From: Phycisphaeraceae bacterium
GTDB taxonomy: Bacteria > Planctomycetota > Phycisphaerae > Phycisphaerales > Zrk34
DNA: 64,000 nt
Assembly (NCBI GenBank): GCA_028282805.1
Contig: JANQHD010000024.1
Span: forward strand, 122,682-186,681
Direction: 5' to 3'
Position 1 is the stretch's first letter. Each line of letters opens with the position of its first letter. Positions 18,108-29,003 of the stretch are shown in pieces. The notes beneath the pieces are model-generated. The model had not been told where the DNA came from. It saw only the letters and a list, made by a program, of their open reading frames with translations, and searched no databases. The translations under genes were made by a program, and so were the position numbers.

Positions 18108-20804
18108 TTACACCTCCCTTGCCTGGTAGTCGCGTTGGCGCACCCGGGGCGGCCAGAACAAGGTGACCAGGGAGCACAAGAAGACAAAGCCCGCGAAGCC
18201 CACGGGCTCGCCATCGAATCGGCCGAGGTATTCGTTGATGGCTGTGACCGGCACGGTGGACAGCTCGGCATGGGTTTGTTGCAGGCGGTTGTGCACGCCC
18301 TGCCAGCCGTCGTGCGGGCCGGCCTGGATGAGGACGAGCGTGGCTATACAGATCAGGCCGATCGCCACCAGCGATCGCAGCACGTGCCAGGCGCCGTGCG
18401 GCCGGCGGGCGAACATCAGCGTGGCGCACGCGATGGCGATGACGAGGAACCAGCCGACGACCATGAGCTTGTAAAACAAGCCGGACCAACCCGGCCCGAG
18501 CTCGTCGGAGATCGAACCGTTCGCACCGGTGATGTGTTCGACAAAGCCGGGCACGTCAAACACCATCGCCGCGCCCAGCAGGATCGCGCAGAGCAGGATG
18601 ACCATGCCGAGCAGCGAGAGGATCGCCGAGCCGACCATCAGGCCGGGACGGCTGTGCCACGACGGCGCGCTGGCCGAGAGCGGTTGCGCGTCGGGCTGGG
18701 GCTTGAGCCGCGGGCGCGGCTGGGGTTCGGGGGTGCGGCCGGCGGGGCGCTGGTCGGGCGTGCGCCGGGTGGTTGGTTGGGGTGGCTGGGGTCTTGCGGG
18801 CGCACCGGGCAATTCGTTGAGGCTCTGCCAGGCGAGCAATTGTTTGCCGTTGCTGTCGGTGAACGAGCCGCAGAGAATCATGATCACGTCGACGAGCGTG
18901 CCGATGCCGAGCAGGCCGCCGGTGAGCAGCCAGAGGATGCCGGTGCCGATCTTGCCGACGTAGAAGCGGTGCAGGCCGTGGATCGGCCAGACGATCAAGC
19001 CCACGCACGCCAGCAGCAGCGCGGGCAGGCGCAGATAAGGCGAGGCGTTGGGCGCGCCGGGGCCGGCTGGGTGCGGTCGGTCGGCGGGGCGTCGGCCGTG
19101 TGGGTGCGGGCGTTGCGGGGGCCGCGTCTGGCGGGCGTGTTGGCGGTGTTGAGCCCGCCGCCGTTGGCGTTGGGCGGCGTACAATTTCGGGTCGAAGATC
19201 GGCGCCGCGACCTGTGCGGCCAGGGTCGCGCCGGTGAGCACCGCCATCAACATGATGACGTTCAGCTTGAAGATCGCCGCCACGACCGCGCCGACCGCCA
19301 GCGAGGCGGCGACGTAGCCGAAGTTGATCCGCTGTTGGCGGCGCGGGTCGGTGCGGCGGTCCCAGTTCGTCAACAGGAAGCAGAGGCCGATCGCGAGCAT
19401 CCGCTCCACGTCGTCGTGTCGGCCCAGCATACTGGGTCGCATCGCCTCCATCACAAACCAGACCGGCAGGGCGGTGAAAACGGTGAACATCAGGCGTTTG
19501 CCGATCGGGGCGATGTTGGGGTTGGGCAGGTTGTCGGGCGTGGAGATGATCCGCCGGGTCAGCATGACGGCGGCCATCGCGACCATGCTGAGCACCGAAA
19601 CCGTGACGATCTCTTCGAAGCCTTCGTTCGCGCTCATGCCTGCGCCGATGCCGACGGCGACCGCCGCCGCAAGAGCCAACGTGTATCGGGCGATCGGCGG
19701 GAGCAGGTCGCTGTCGCTGGCCACGGACCCGGACTTAGGCGTGGCGATGCCGACCCGCTGGACGACGTGCTCGGCGGCGTGGTCGATCTGGTCGCTCACC
19801 TGTTCCACGATCGCCTCGGCCCTGTTCAATACCGTGGGGTCGCGGCGCGGCGGCTGCGGTTCGACGTGCGAGTAGTCGTTGACCTTCTCACGCTGCGGCG
19901 GGGGCATCCGCCTGGCGGCGATCGACAGGGTCTCGGGGCGGAAGTTCGCCACGCTGTGGCGGATGTCGTCGGCGTCGAACAGGTCTTCGACCATTTCCTT
20001 GACGGTGCCGTAGCGTTCGAGCGGGTCCTTGGCCAAGGCCTTTCGGATCACGTCGGCGTACTTCGGGTCGACCGCGTCGAGGTCGGGCGCGGCGGTGGCG
20101 TGCTTCATGAGCACCTCGCCGGCCGACTGGCCGCTGAACGGCAGGCTGCCGGTGAGCATCTCGTAGAGCATGACGCCCAGCGCGTAGATGTCGATCGAGC
20201 GGTCGTAGCGCCCGCTGCCGATCTCGGGGGCCATGTAGTGCACGGTGCCGACGGTAATGGTGTGGGCGGAGTTCTGCGAGGCGCCGATCTGTTTCGACAG
20301 GCCGTAGTCGCCGATCTTCACGTAGCCGTCTTCGTAGAAGATGTTGCCGGGCTTGAGGTCGCGGTGGACGATGCCGCATTCGTGGAGGTAGTCGAGGCCC
20401 TTGGCGATCTCGCGGATGAGGTAGGCGGTTTTCTGCGGGCCCATGCCCTGGGGCGCATCGTTCATCAGGTCGCGCAGCGACGGGCCGCTGACGAACTCCA
20501 TGATGACGACCGGTTCACCGGCGTCGCTGTAGCGCACGTCAAAGATCATCACCAGGTGCGGCGATTTGAGGTTCATGCAGTGCTGGATGCCGCGCAGCTC
20601 GACCTGCTCGGCGCTCTGCACGAACTTGAGCGCGACCTCGCGGCCGGAGTCACTGGTGGCGTAGTACACCTCGCCGAAACCGCCGTAGCCGACGGCGTGC
20701 TTGATGGTGTAGCCGTCGAGTGGCCGGTCGCCGGGCTGGTAGCGGAACCGACGGGCCGGCGGCTGGTCTGCCTGGGTGGGTATGGCTGTGTTGTCGTCAG
20801 CCAT
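18108..20804 (-). CDS. Membrane Ser/Thr protein kinase with a TM2 domain
   Basis: 898 residues. Kinase domain about 31-290: glycine loop GYGGFGEV, Lys60 in VALKF, catalytic HRDLKPGN with Asp149, DYG (166-168) in place of DFG, and APE as MAPEIG. A Pro/basic linker (about 295-330) follows, then about nine membrane helices. Residues around 600-655 ([23 protein letters not shown]) match the TM2 domain (PF05154). A Pro/Arg-rich cytoplasmic stretch lies near 690-730. Starts four bases after the FHA-like gene. The catalytic residues are complete, so it should be active; it probably phosphorylates partners encoded alongside, such as the FHA-like protein or the sigma factor. Confidence 0.9.
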   Translation of the reverse strand: MADDNTAIPTQADQPPARRFRYQPGDRPLDGYTIKHAVGYGGFGEVYYATSDSGREVALKFVQSAEQVELRGIQHCMNLKSPHLVMIFDVRYSDAGEPVVIMEFVSGPSLRDLMNDAPQGMGPQKTAYLIREIAKGLDYLHECGIVHRDLKPGNIFYEDGYVKIGDYGLSKQIGASQNSAHTITVGTVHYMAPEIGSGRYDRSIDIYALGVMLYEMLTGSLPFSGQSAGEVLMKHATAAPDLDAVDPKYADVIRKALAKDPLERYGTVKEMVEDLFDADDIRHSVANFRPETLSIAARRMPPPQREKVNDYSHVEPQPPRRDPTVLNRAEAIVEQVSDQIDHAAEHVVQRVGIATPKSGSVASDSDLLPPIARYTLALAAAVAVGIGAGMSANEGFEEIVTVSVLSMVAMAAVMLTRRIISTPDNLPNPNIAPIGKRLMFTVFTALPVWFVMEAMRPSMLGRHDDVERMLAIGLCFLLTNWDRRTDPRRQQRINFGYVAASLAVGAVVAAIFKLNVIMLMAVLTGATLAAQVAAPIFDPKLYAAQRQRRRAQHRQHARQTRPPQRPHPHGRRPADRPHPAGPGAPNASPYLRLPALLLACVGLIVWPIHGLHRFYVGKIGTGILWLLTGGLLGIGTLVDVIMILCGSFTDSNGKQLLAWQSLNELPGAPARPQPPQPTTRRTPDQRPAGRTPEPQPRPRLKPQPDAQPLSASAPSWHSRPGLMVGSAILSLLGMVILLCAILLGAAMVFDVPGFVEHITGANGSISDELGPGWSGLFYKLMVVGWFLVIAIACATLMFARRPHGAWHVLRSLVAIGLICIATLVLIQAGPHDGWQGVHNRLQQTHAELSTVPVTAINEYLGRFDGEPVGFAGFVFLCSLVTLFWPPRVRQRDYQAREV

Positions 20805-20808
20805 CGCG

Positions 20809-22374
20809 TCAGCTCCTGGAAAGGGTAAAGGTTAACGTGCCCACTTCGATGCCCCGGTCAAACGGCAACGGCTCGCCCGCGCGAACGGCGCCGCCGTGGC
20901 GCAGGGTCGCGTCGGCCGAGCAGGTCAGGTGACCGCCACGCTGAACGAGCGTGACCGGTTGGCGCACGCCGGGCGTTCGCACGTGGGCCGCGGCGTGGTC
21001 GGCGATGATCAGCTCGCGGTCGAGCAGCACCACGTGGCGCACGTCGCCCTGCGGCAGGCGCGCGCCGCTCAGGTGCAGCAGCGCGGTCGTGCTCGCCGTG
21101 TGCGGTTTGAGCAGCTTCATCCGGCAGCGCCCCGACAGCTCGATCCGGTCGCCGTGACGCAGCAGGTGGTCTTTCGTCATTTGCCCGTTGAGGCCGATGC
21201 CGGTGGGGTGGTGCAAAAAATAATCTTCGTCGTTGCGTTCGATGGTGGCCACGGACAGCGATGGATCGGCCACGAGCCCGATGGTCGGCCGGTGCGGCGA
21301 ACTGATGGGGCCGACGGTCACCGTGGGCGCGGTGGCGACAAGGTAACTGCCCACGCCGTCGATGCGCAAGGTCATCGTTTCCGCCGAGATCGGTTTCGCC
21401 GTGGGCGGCGGTGGGGCGTGGTCCAGGTTTTGTATGACGGTGGTTTTGGGTTTGTTCCGTGTCGGCTCGGCCGGCTCGTCGGCGACGTGTCGCAGCTGAG
21501 CCAGCGGGCTGGTGAGGATGGTGTCGTGTTCCTCGGCGGCCCGGCGCAGGCGGTCGATCGCGTCGAGCGCCCACTTGGCCTTGGGCAGGTCGGCGGCGAC
21601 GCGCTGCAACAGGTGCAACGCCGCGCGGTGTTCGGCACGCTGCGCCGCCTGCCACGCCTCGGTGCAGTCGTCGACCTGTCGCTGCAACACGTCCAACTCG
21701 CCGCTGGGCCAGCCCAACCGGTGCAACCGCTTGAGCAGGTCGACGGCGCGGTCGAGCCGGCCGTCGGTCAGGTCGCTGCGCACGCGATCGATGCCCGCCT
21801 TGACCGCTTGGCGCACCAGGTCGGACCGGTCGTGATCGCCGGTCGAGGCGGCGAGCGGGATGAGCCGATCGACCGCCTCGTCGAGGTCGCCCTGTTTCAG
21901 CGCCCGCTGAGCCTGGTCGTATTGTTGCTCGGCCGTGTCGCGTTGCATCTCGATCTCCTCGGACAGGGCGCAGACGCTGTCGGACTGGTGCGAAATATTG
22001 TCCAACATACGCAGGCCCCGTTCGAATCGGCCCGCCTGGATTACTTGACGCACGCGGCGGAAGGCGTTTTCACGTTTCTGCCGCTGGTCACTTTGCCGCC
22101 GCATCGCTTCGTCGATCGAAGCCCGAAGTTGCTCGACGTCCTTCCGCCGGCCGCCGAGCGAGGTGGCCTTCCGCCAGTCCGATTCCGCCGCGTCGAGGCG
22201 GCCGGCGTCCAGGTGTTCGGCGGCTCGGGCGACGAACCGGTCGATCAACTCGGCGACCATCCGTTGGCCCTCGCGGTGTTCGCCCGCCGAGGGGTCTCGA
22301 ACCAGTTCGTACGCCGCATCGAGCCGTCCGTCCTTGATCGCAATCTGGGCCTGGCGCAGGCGGAGGTTGAACAC
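20809..22374 (-). CDS. Helical-repeat protein with C-terminal FHA-like domain
   Basis: About 521 residues. The frame can start at TTG 22380, but GTG 22374 is seven bases from AAAGGAAG and is preferred. The first 300 residues are tandem alpha-helical repeats of TPR type ([55 protein letters not shown]). After a Pro-rich linker the last 190 residues form a beta-rich domain with FHA-like features ([40 protein letters not shown]). FHA domains bind phosphothreonine, so this is a natural partner of the kinase encoded four bases downstream. The canonical FHA GR-S-N residues are only partly preserved, so phosphopeptide binding is not certain. Confidence 0.72.
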   Translation of the reverse strand: MFNLRLRQAQIAIKDGRLDAAYELVRDPSAGEHREGQRMVAELIDRFVARAAEHLDAGRLDAAESDWRKATSLGGRRKDVEQLRASIDEAMRRQSDQRQKRENAFRRVRQVIQAGRFERGLRMLDNISHQSDSVCALSEEIEMQRDTAEQQYDQAQRALKQGDLDEAVDRLIPLAASTGDHDRSDLVRQAVKAGIDRVRSDLTDGRLDRAVDLLKRLHRLGWPSGELDVLQRQVDDCTEAWQAAQRAEHRAALHLLQRVAADLPKAKWALDAIDRLRRAAEEHDTILTSPLAQLRHVADEPAEPTRNKPKTTVIQNLDHAPPPPTAKPISAETMTLRIDGVGSYLVATAPTVTVGPISSPHRPTIGLVADPSLSVATIERNDEDYFLHHPTGIGLNGQMTKDHLLRHGDRIELSGRCRMKLLKPHTASTTALLHLSGARLPQGDVRHVVLLDRELIIADHAAAHVRTPGVRQPVTLVQRGGHLTCSADATLRHGGAVRAGEPLPFDRGIEVGTLTFTLSRS

Positions 22375-22466
22375 GATCAACTTCCTTTCACCTTGGGTCG
22401 CGATCGTAAGCGACTGTGCAGTATACCAGTTAACGACGTTTCAACCCTGCGAAGGCGACCGGTTTC

Positions 22467-23321
22467 TCAGTCAACATCGCGATGGACCAGCAGCTCCGCG
22501 GCGTCCACGTCGTTGGCGGGGGCAACCTGCACGGGGGCCGTTTCGCCGGTCAGAAACTCGTCGACCTGCGTGATCAGATCGGCCTCGTCGATCGGTTCGT
22601 CCAGCGGGATGCGTTCGACGAATTTCGCCTGGTGGGTGAGCACGCGCTCGGCGACGTCGAGGCGGTTCTTGATCTGGCCGATAAGCTTGTCGGCCTGCGC
22701 GATCTTCGTCGAGTCGAAGTTCGGCTGGCCCTCGGCGCCGGCGGCCTTGACCAGGTGGTACTGGCCTTCCAAGCCGGCCACGCGGTCCTCGAGCATCATC
22801 TTCTTGTGCCGTGTTTTCTCCAGCATCGCGATCGCGGCGTTGAGGTTCTGCTGACGCGTCTCCAGCAACCGCTGCTTGCCGGCGAGCACGATCTCCGATT
22901 CCTTGAGGCGGTCGAACGTGCGCGATAAGTCGTCGCGCACCACGGCGCGGCTGTACGTCTGGCCGTTGATCGCGAAGCGCGCCTGGCTCGTGCCCAGCAT
23001 GTCGCGCAGCCGGGCCAGACGTGTCCGCTGGTCGGCCAACGCCTTCTCTGACTGGACGATGTCCTGCTGGAGGTTCTCGATCTGAACCTCTTCCTGCGCG
23101 ATCAGCGTCACGTTCGCCTCCAACTCGGGCACGATCTGATCGATCAGGTCCTTGGCCCGGGCCAGCTCGAACTCGATGGGCACGTTCTCTTTAGCCGCGT
23201 GACGCACTTGGTGGACCGAGGTCCGCACGTAGCTGAACAGGTCGTCGCCGAACACGAATAGGCCGACGGCGGTTCCGACTCCCACTGCGACCAGTCCGTA
23301 CTTGATGGTTTTACAGAACAT
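22467..23321 (-). CDS. Membrane-anchored coiled-coil protein, unknown function
   Basis: 284 residues. ATG 23321 has AGGAG eight bases before it; the longer ORF to 23642 is not real. One N-terminal membrane helix (about 8-27), then a long coiled coil (about 55-235: LEANVTLIAQEEVQIENLQQDIVQ, LADQRTRLARLRDML, LKESEIVLAGKQRLLETR) and an acidic tail. No catalytic motif. First of a five-gene minus-strand run with the FHA-like protein, kinase and sigma factor. Similar small coiled-coil membrane proteins are widespread and uncharacterised in Phycisphaerae. Confidence 0.75.
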   Translation of the reverse strand: MFCKTIKYGLVAVGVGTAVGLFVFGDDLFSYVRTSVHQVRHAAKENVPIEFELARAKDLIDQIVPELEANVTLIAQEEVQIENLQQDIVQSEKALADQRTRLARLRDMLGTSQARFAINGQTYSRAVVRDDLSRTFDRLKESEIVLAGKQRLLETRQQNLNAAIAMLEKTRHKKMMLEDRVAGLEGQYHLVKAAGAEGQPNFDSTKIAQADKLIGQIKNRLDVAERVLTHQAKFVERIPLDEPIDEADLITQVDEFLTGETAPVQVAPANDVDAAELLVHRDVD

Positions 23322-23501
23322 GGCTTGTCTCCTGTCACGAACGGGATGGCGACTCGGCGTCGAGACCTTCTCGTCGCCAACGGGGTAGTCGGGGCCGGGT
23401 GGGGGGTGTTTCAAGCGTCGGCCGGCGTTGTTGCGAAAAAATGCCCACCCCCGGACGTCAATGCTGGTAACCGGCGTTTGCGACAGACCGCCGGGCGTGC
23501 C

Positions 23502-24716
23502 ATGATGAACACCGAAACGCGTGACGGGGCAACGACTTTGACAGAAAACACCGCAGAAAACAGGGGTTGGGGGCCGGCCGACTGGCTGATCGTGGGCAGC
23601 GCCGCTGGGGCGTTGGGCCTGTCGCTGTTCCTGGTCTACCAATCGGTGGTCGTCGGCGACCTGCCGCCCGGTTGCGGGGCCGGCTCGGGCTGCGGCGAGG
23701 TACTGACCAGCAAGTACGCCAAGCTGTTTGGCGTGCCGGTCAGCGTGCTCGCGGCCGCGACGTACCTCGGCCTGATCGCCTGCTGGCTGCTAGCACGCAA
23801 CCCCGCCCGCGCCAACCATAGCGTGTACTGGTCGGCGCTGGTGGCGCTATCGGTGGCGGTGGTCGGTTCGGTGGGCTGGTTCGTGTGCCTGCAGGTTTTC
23901 GTGATCCGCGCGATCTGCGTGTACTGCATGACCGACCACGCGCTGGGCCTGGTCGCGGCGCTGGCGGTGTTGCACGTATGGTGGCATGGCGGGCGGCCCG
24001 TGGCGCTGCCGAAGGCGGCGGGATTGGCGTTCGTCGCGCTGCTCGGCGTGGGGGCGATGGCGATCGGCCAACACCTCGCCAAGGCCCCCGTGCACCAGCT
24101 CGACAGCGGCAACGCCGCGCACGACAAGCTCACCGGTGGACAACTGGTGCTGTTCGAGGGCAAGCTGACGCTCAACCTCGCCGACGAGCCGCGCGTGGGC
24201 CCGGCCGACGCCGAGCGGGTCGTGGTCATGCTGTTCGACTACGCCTGCCCCCACTGCCGACACAGCCACGAGCTGCTGCGCGGCATGGTCGCCGATGCCG
24301 ACACGCCCACCGCGCTGGTGCTGCTGCCGATGTCGATCAACCCCAAGTGCAACCCCGCGTTCGAAGAAGCGCCCGACCGGTTCGCCCAGAGCTGCGAGCT
24401 GGCAGAAATTGCGCTGAGCGTGTTCTATTCGGACCCGGCGAAGTACGACGCGTTTGACCGGTGGCTTTTCGAAACCGCCGCGCCGCGCAAGGCCGCCGCC
24501 GCGAAGGCGCACGCCGAACAACGGGTCGGCGCAGAAGCGCTCGCCGCGAACCTGACGCGTGCGAAACAGGTGCTTACACGCAACGTCAACGCCTACATTC
24601 ACAGTGGCGCCGACCGGGTGCCGGTGATGATCGTACCCGGCCAAGGCCCTGTGGTCGGCCGGATCGAAGACGCCACGGCGATCGAAGCGCTGTTCACCGA
24701 GCCGGGCGAAAAATAA
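23502..24716 (+). CDS. VKOR-thioredoxin fusion, disulfide-forming membrane protein
   Basis: 404 residues (ATG 23502 or 23505; upstream extension rejected). The N-terminal half is a four- to five-helix vitamin K epoxide reductase domain with loop cysteines (GCGAGSGCGEVL), the conserved FGVPVSVLAA segment and the quinone-proximal CVYC motif. The C-terminal half is an extracytoplasmic thioredoxin/DsbA-like domain with CPHC (DYACPHCRHSH), the DsbA-type dithiol. Fusions of this type combine DsbA and DsbB functions: the Trx domain oxidises secreted proteins and is re-oxidised through quinone. Divergent from the coiled-coil gene. The many Cys-containing exported proteins here are possible clients. 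Confidence 0.87.
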   Translation: MMNTETRDGATTLTENTAENRGWGPADWLIVGSAAGALGLSLFLVYQSVVVGDLPPGCGAGSGCGEVLTSKYAKLFGVPVSVLAAATYLGLIACWLLARNPARANHSVYWSALVALSVAVVGSVGWFVCLQVFVIRAICVYCMTDHALGLVAALAVLHVWWHGGRPVALPKAAGLAFVALLGVGAMAIGQHLAKAPVHQLDSGNAAHDKLTGGQLVLFEGKLTLNLADEPRVGPADAERVVVMLFDYACPHCRHSHELLRGMVADADTPTALVLLPMSINPKCNPAFEEAPDRFAQSCELAEIALSVFYSDPAKYDAFDRWLFETAAPRKAAAAKAHAEQRVGAEALAANLTRAKQVLTRNVNAYIHSGADRVPVMIVPGQGPVVGRIEDATAIEALFTEPGEK

Positions 24717-24861
24717 TCGAAATACACACGCACAAACGCGCCGCGCTTACGTCAAACTAGTAGAAGCGGGACGCAAACCGCACCGCCCGGTTGGTACGAT
24801 CGTATCGATGCAGGGCCGTTGCGGACCCGGCATACACCACCAGCGACCGAAGGGGGGCGTC

Positions 24862-25887
<1,026 letters not shown>

Positions 25888-25906
25888 TTGAACAAGGGGT
25901 CGCGAC

Positions 25907-26821
25907 TTGACAGCCGAGCGTTCGATGGGCGGCGTATCTCGTTACCTGCGCGTGCAGGACCTGCGGCGGTTGCGCAACGTGTTTTTTGCGTCGAAGCGCG
26001 TCGTCGACGGTCAGTACGCCGGCCGGCACGCCTCGCCCCAGCGCGGCCACTCCGTCGAGTTCAGCGACTACCGCGAGTACTACCCCGGCGACGAGATCGG
26101 CGACATCGATTGGAAGGTGTACGGCCGATCCGACCGCTTTTACGTCAAACTGTTCGAGCACCAGTCCGACATGACCGTCAACCTCGTGATCGACGGCTCG
26201 GCATCGATGGCGTACCAGGCCGGCAATCGCGAGAGCAAGTTCGATCACGCCGCACGCCTCGCCGCGTCGATCGCGTTTCTGACCACCAAACAGCAGGACG
26301 CGGTATCGCTCGCCGTGGCGCAAGGCGGCTTGAAGCACTACCTGCGGCCGCTCGGCGCGTTCAAGCACTTGCAGGCCGTGCTCAAACAACTCGAAAGTGT
26401 CGAGCTGGCCGGCGAGGCGCAGCTCGCCGACACGCTGCACGACGTCGGCCGGCAACTCAAGCGCAAGGGGCTGGTCGTGCTGTTCAGCGACTTGCTCGAA
26501 AACGACCAGAACATACTCAAGGCGCTGTCGGCGTTCACGCACCGCGGCAGCGAGGTCATCGTGTTTCACGTGCTCGACGCCGATGAGCTGCAACTGCCCG
26601 ACATGGCCGAGGCGGTGTTCATCGACAGCGAAACCCACACCAAGCTGCGGCTGAACGTTGACGATGTGCGCCACAGCTACCGCGATCGCGTCCGGCGGTT
26701 CATACGCGGTTGGCGCACGTCGTTGCGCGCACGTGGCATCGACTACCGGCTGGTGTCGACCGCCGAACCTTACCACCAGGCGTTGGAGGATTACTTGTTC
26801 AGCAGGGCGACACTGGCGTGA
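25907..26821 (+). CDS. DUF58 (VWA-like) protein
   Basis: 304 residues starting at TTG 25907 with AAGGGG seven bases upstream; ATG 25925 is the alternative but has no ribosome-binding site. Contains the DUF58 core: GHSVEFSDYREYYPGDEIGDIDWKVYGR (shortened here to its key residues SDYREY, PGD, IDW), and a MIDAS-like VIDGSASM that belongs to the von Willebrand A fold. Cytoplasmic; partners with MoxR ATPases. It lies between moxR and the BatA-like gene with short gaps, so is part of that operon. Confidence 0.92.
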   Translation: MTAERSMGGVSRYLRVQDLRRLRNVFFASKRVVDGQYAGRHASPQRGHSVEFSDYREYYPGDEIGDIDWKVYGRSDRFYVKLFEHQSDMTVNLVIDGSASMAYQAGNRESKFDHAARLAASIAFLTTKQQDAVSLAVAQGGLKHYLRPLGAFKHLQAVLKQLESVELAGEAQLADTLHDVGRQLKRKGLVVLFSDLLENDQNILKALSAFTHRGSEVIVFHVLDADELQLPDMAEAVFIDSETHTKLRLNVDDVRHSYRDRVRRFIRGWRTSLRARGIDYRLVSTAEPYHQALEDYLFSRATLA

Positions 26822-26867
26822 GAGCGAACCACGAAACAACGCGACAACCCGCACGGAGTCCGTGCCG

Positions 26868-29000
26868 ATGATCACAACGCTCGCTGCGATCGGCTTGCTG
26901 TTGCCGGCGATGTTGGGCGGCGTGTTGCTCGTGTCGTTGCCGATCGCGGCGCACCTGTTGAACCGCAAGGCGCAGCGGAAGCTGGTTTTTCCCTCACTCG
27001 TGCTGCTCAGCGAGTCGTCGGCCAGCCAGTCTCAGTTGTTCAAGCTACGCCGTTGGCTGCTGTTGTTGCTGCGCTGCATGGCGGTGCTGCTGGTCGTGTT
27101 GGCCTTTGCGCAGCCCATCTGGCGCACCGGCGCATCCGCCGCGGCCGGCGGCGATGGGCCAAGCGCGGTGGTGTTGGTGATCGACCTCAGCGCATCGGCC
27201 GACCAGCGGGTGGGCGGCGTGTCGACCATGCAGGCCGTACGCGGCGCCGCGGAACGCGCAATCGATTCGCTACGCCGCGGGGCCGACAAGGCGAACATCG
27301 TGATCGCTGACGCTCGGCCGCACGCGATCTTTCCGGCCATGACCGCCAACCTCGCGGCGATACGCGCCGAACTCGGCGCGTTGGCCGTCACCCAGGAACG
27401 CGCTGACCTCGCCGGCGCGCTGGCGCTGGCCGGCCGGTTGCTGGCCGAGCACGAGGGCGACCGGCGGGTCGTGATCGTCTCCGACATGCAGCGCTCGAAC
27501 TGGCAGGCGCTGGTCGACGCCGGAAAAGTGTCGCTACCCAAAGACACCGCCGTGTTCGTCGTGCCCGTCGTGGAGCGGACACCGGCGAACGTGGGCCTTA
27601 GCGAGCCGAAGCTCGAACCCCGTAGCGCGGTGATCGGCCAGCGCTGCATGGCCACGGTCGTGCTGAGCAACGGCGCCGATGAACCGAAAGCCGTTCGTGT
27701 GGCGATGAGCGTCGATGGCAAGCTGCGTGATGCACAAACCATTCAACTGCAACCGAACCAGAAGCGCCAGGCGGGCTTCGCCGTGCGTTTCGACAAACCC
27801 AGCGACCACCGCATCACCTTCAGCATCGGCGACGATGCGCTCGACGCCGACAACCGGGCGCACATGATCGCCACGATCCGCCAGCGCGTGCCGGTGGTCG
27901 TGATCGCAGACGACGCGGCCAACCAGCCGGGCAGCGGCAGCTACTTCATCACGCGTGCGCTGGCCCCCCGGGGTGATCGGCGCGACCGATTCGAGGTGCG
28001 CCACTTAACCAGCGACGCCATCGACGCGCACACGCTCGGTGATGCGGCGGCGGTCGTGCTCGGTGAGGTCGGCACGCTCGACCGCAAGGCGCTCGGCACG
28101 TTGCACGCGTACCTCAACGAAGGTGGTGGTGTGGTCGTGTTCGCGGGCGGCGGGCCGGCGTGGCGGAACTTGCAGGCGTGGGACGGTTTGGCGGAAGACG
28201 GCGTGCTGCCGTGGAAACTGGGCGGCCGACGCGATTTGGCGGCGAGTGGTGCGTTGCTGACTATCGGCGACGCCCAGTGGCGCTCGGCGGTGTTGCGCGA
28301 CTTTGATGAATCGACACGCACGATCTGGCAGCGCATCGCGTTTCGTCAGGTGTGGGCCGCGGGCGACATCCGCGCTGACGCGCAGGTGCTGATGCGTTTT
28401 TCGGACGGCACGCCGGCACTGGGCGACCGGTCGATCGGCGCCGGGCGGGTTATTCTCGCGTCGTTCAGCCCGTCGCTGGCCGACAGCGAACTGGGCAAGT
28501 TCGGCACGTTCGTGGCGATGATGCACAGCATGGTGCGCGAGGTACAGGGGCAGTACGCGCCCTCGCACGCCGGCACGGTGGGCGAGTCGTTGATGATGAA
28601 GGTTGTGCTGCCTAAGCGCGAGGCCAACCCGGGCGTGGTGGTTTACGCGCCCGACGACAAACCGCAGGGCGACTTGGTGTATTCCGGTGAAGCCCGGCGG
28701 ATGGCGCTCACCATCGACCGGCCGGCGCAGGCCGGCTTCTACCGCGCCGAGTACGACCGGCAGGTGCTCGCGATCAAGGCGGTGAACATCGACCCGCGCG
28801 AGAGCGACCTTCGCCGCATCGACACGGCACTGGTCGAGGGCCTGTTTGATCACGCGGCGAGCGCCGACCCGGTCGCGTCGAAAAACGCGCAGCAAGACAT
28901 GCTCGGTTTGCATGGTAAGCCGTTGTGGGGGTGGGCGCTGGCCGCGGCGCTGGCGTTTATGGCGCTTGAACTTTCACTGTTGAGCTATTGGAGGCGGTAA
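26868..29000 (+). CDS. BatA/VWA-type membrane protein
   Basis: 710 residues from ATG 26868 (GGAG ten bases before). N-terminal double-helix domain of the BatA aerotolerance family (AHLLNRKAQRKLVFPSL between helices, then RRWLLLLLRCMAVLLVVLAFAQPIW), followed by a VWA domain with VVLVIDLSAS (the MIDAS is partly degenerate: DLSAS), a long extracytoplasmic beta-rich region, and a final membrane helix (about 685-705). The longer frame to 26658 overlaps DUF58 and is a shadow. Probably presents the VWA domain to the periplasm, working with MoxR/DUF58. Confidence 0.88.
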   Translation: MITTLAAIGLLLPAMLGGVLLVSLPIAAHLLNRKAQRKLVFPSLVLLSESSASQSQLFKLRRWLLLLLRCMAVLLVVLAFAQPIWRTGASAAAGGDGPSAVVLVIDLSASADQRVGGVSTMQAVRGAAERAIDSLRRGADKANIVIADARPHAIFPAMTANLAAIRAELGALAVTQERADLAGALALAGRLLAEHEGDRRVVIVSDMQRSNWQALVDAGKVSLPKDTAVFVVPVVERTPANVGLSEPKLEPRSAVIGQRCMATVVLSNGADEPKAVRVAMSVDGKLRDAQTIQLQPNQKRQAGFAVRFDKPSDHRITFSIGDDALDADNRAHMIATIRQRVPVVVIADDAANQPGSGSYFITRALAPRGDRRDRFEVRHLTSDAIDAHTLGDAAAVVLGEVGTLDRKALGTLHAYLNEGGGVVVFAGGGPAWRNLQAWDGLAEDGVLPWKLGGRRDLAASGALLTIGDAQWRSAVLRDFDESTRTIWQRIAFRQVWAAGDIRADAQVLMRFSDGTPALGDRSIGAGRVILASFSPSLADSELGKFGTFVAMMHSMVREVQGQYAPSHAGTVGESLMMKVVLPKREANPGVVVYAPDDKPQGDLVYSGEARRMALTIDRPAQAGFYRAEYDRQVLAIKAVNIDPRESDLRRIDTALVEGLFDHAASADPVASKNAQQDMLGLHGKPLWGWALAAALAFMALELSLLSYWRR

Positions 29001-29003
29001 CAC

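Noticed and set aside
18093..20828. 911-residue plus-strand frame opposite the kinase
   Set aside because: Mirror of kinase codons, repetitive Arg/Asp/Gly/His composition, no start signal.
23325..23501. N-terminal extension of the VKOR-thioredoxin gene
   Set aside because: Arg/Gly-rich, overlaps the divergent gene's leader and lacks a ribosome-binding site.
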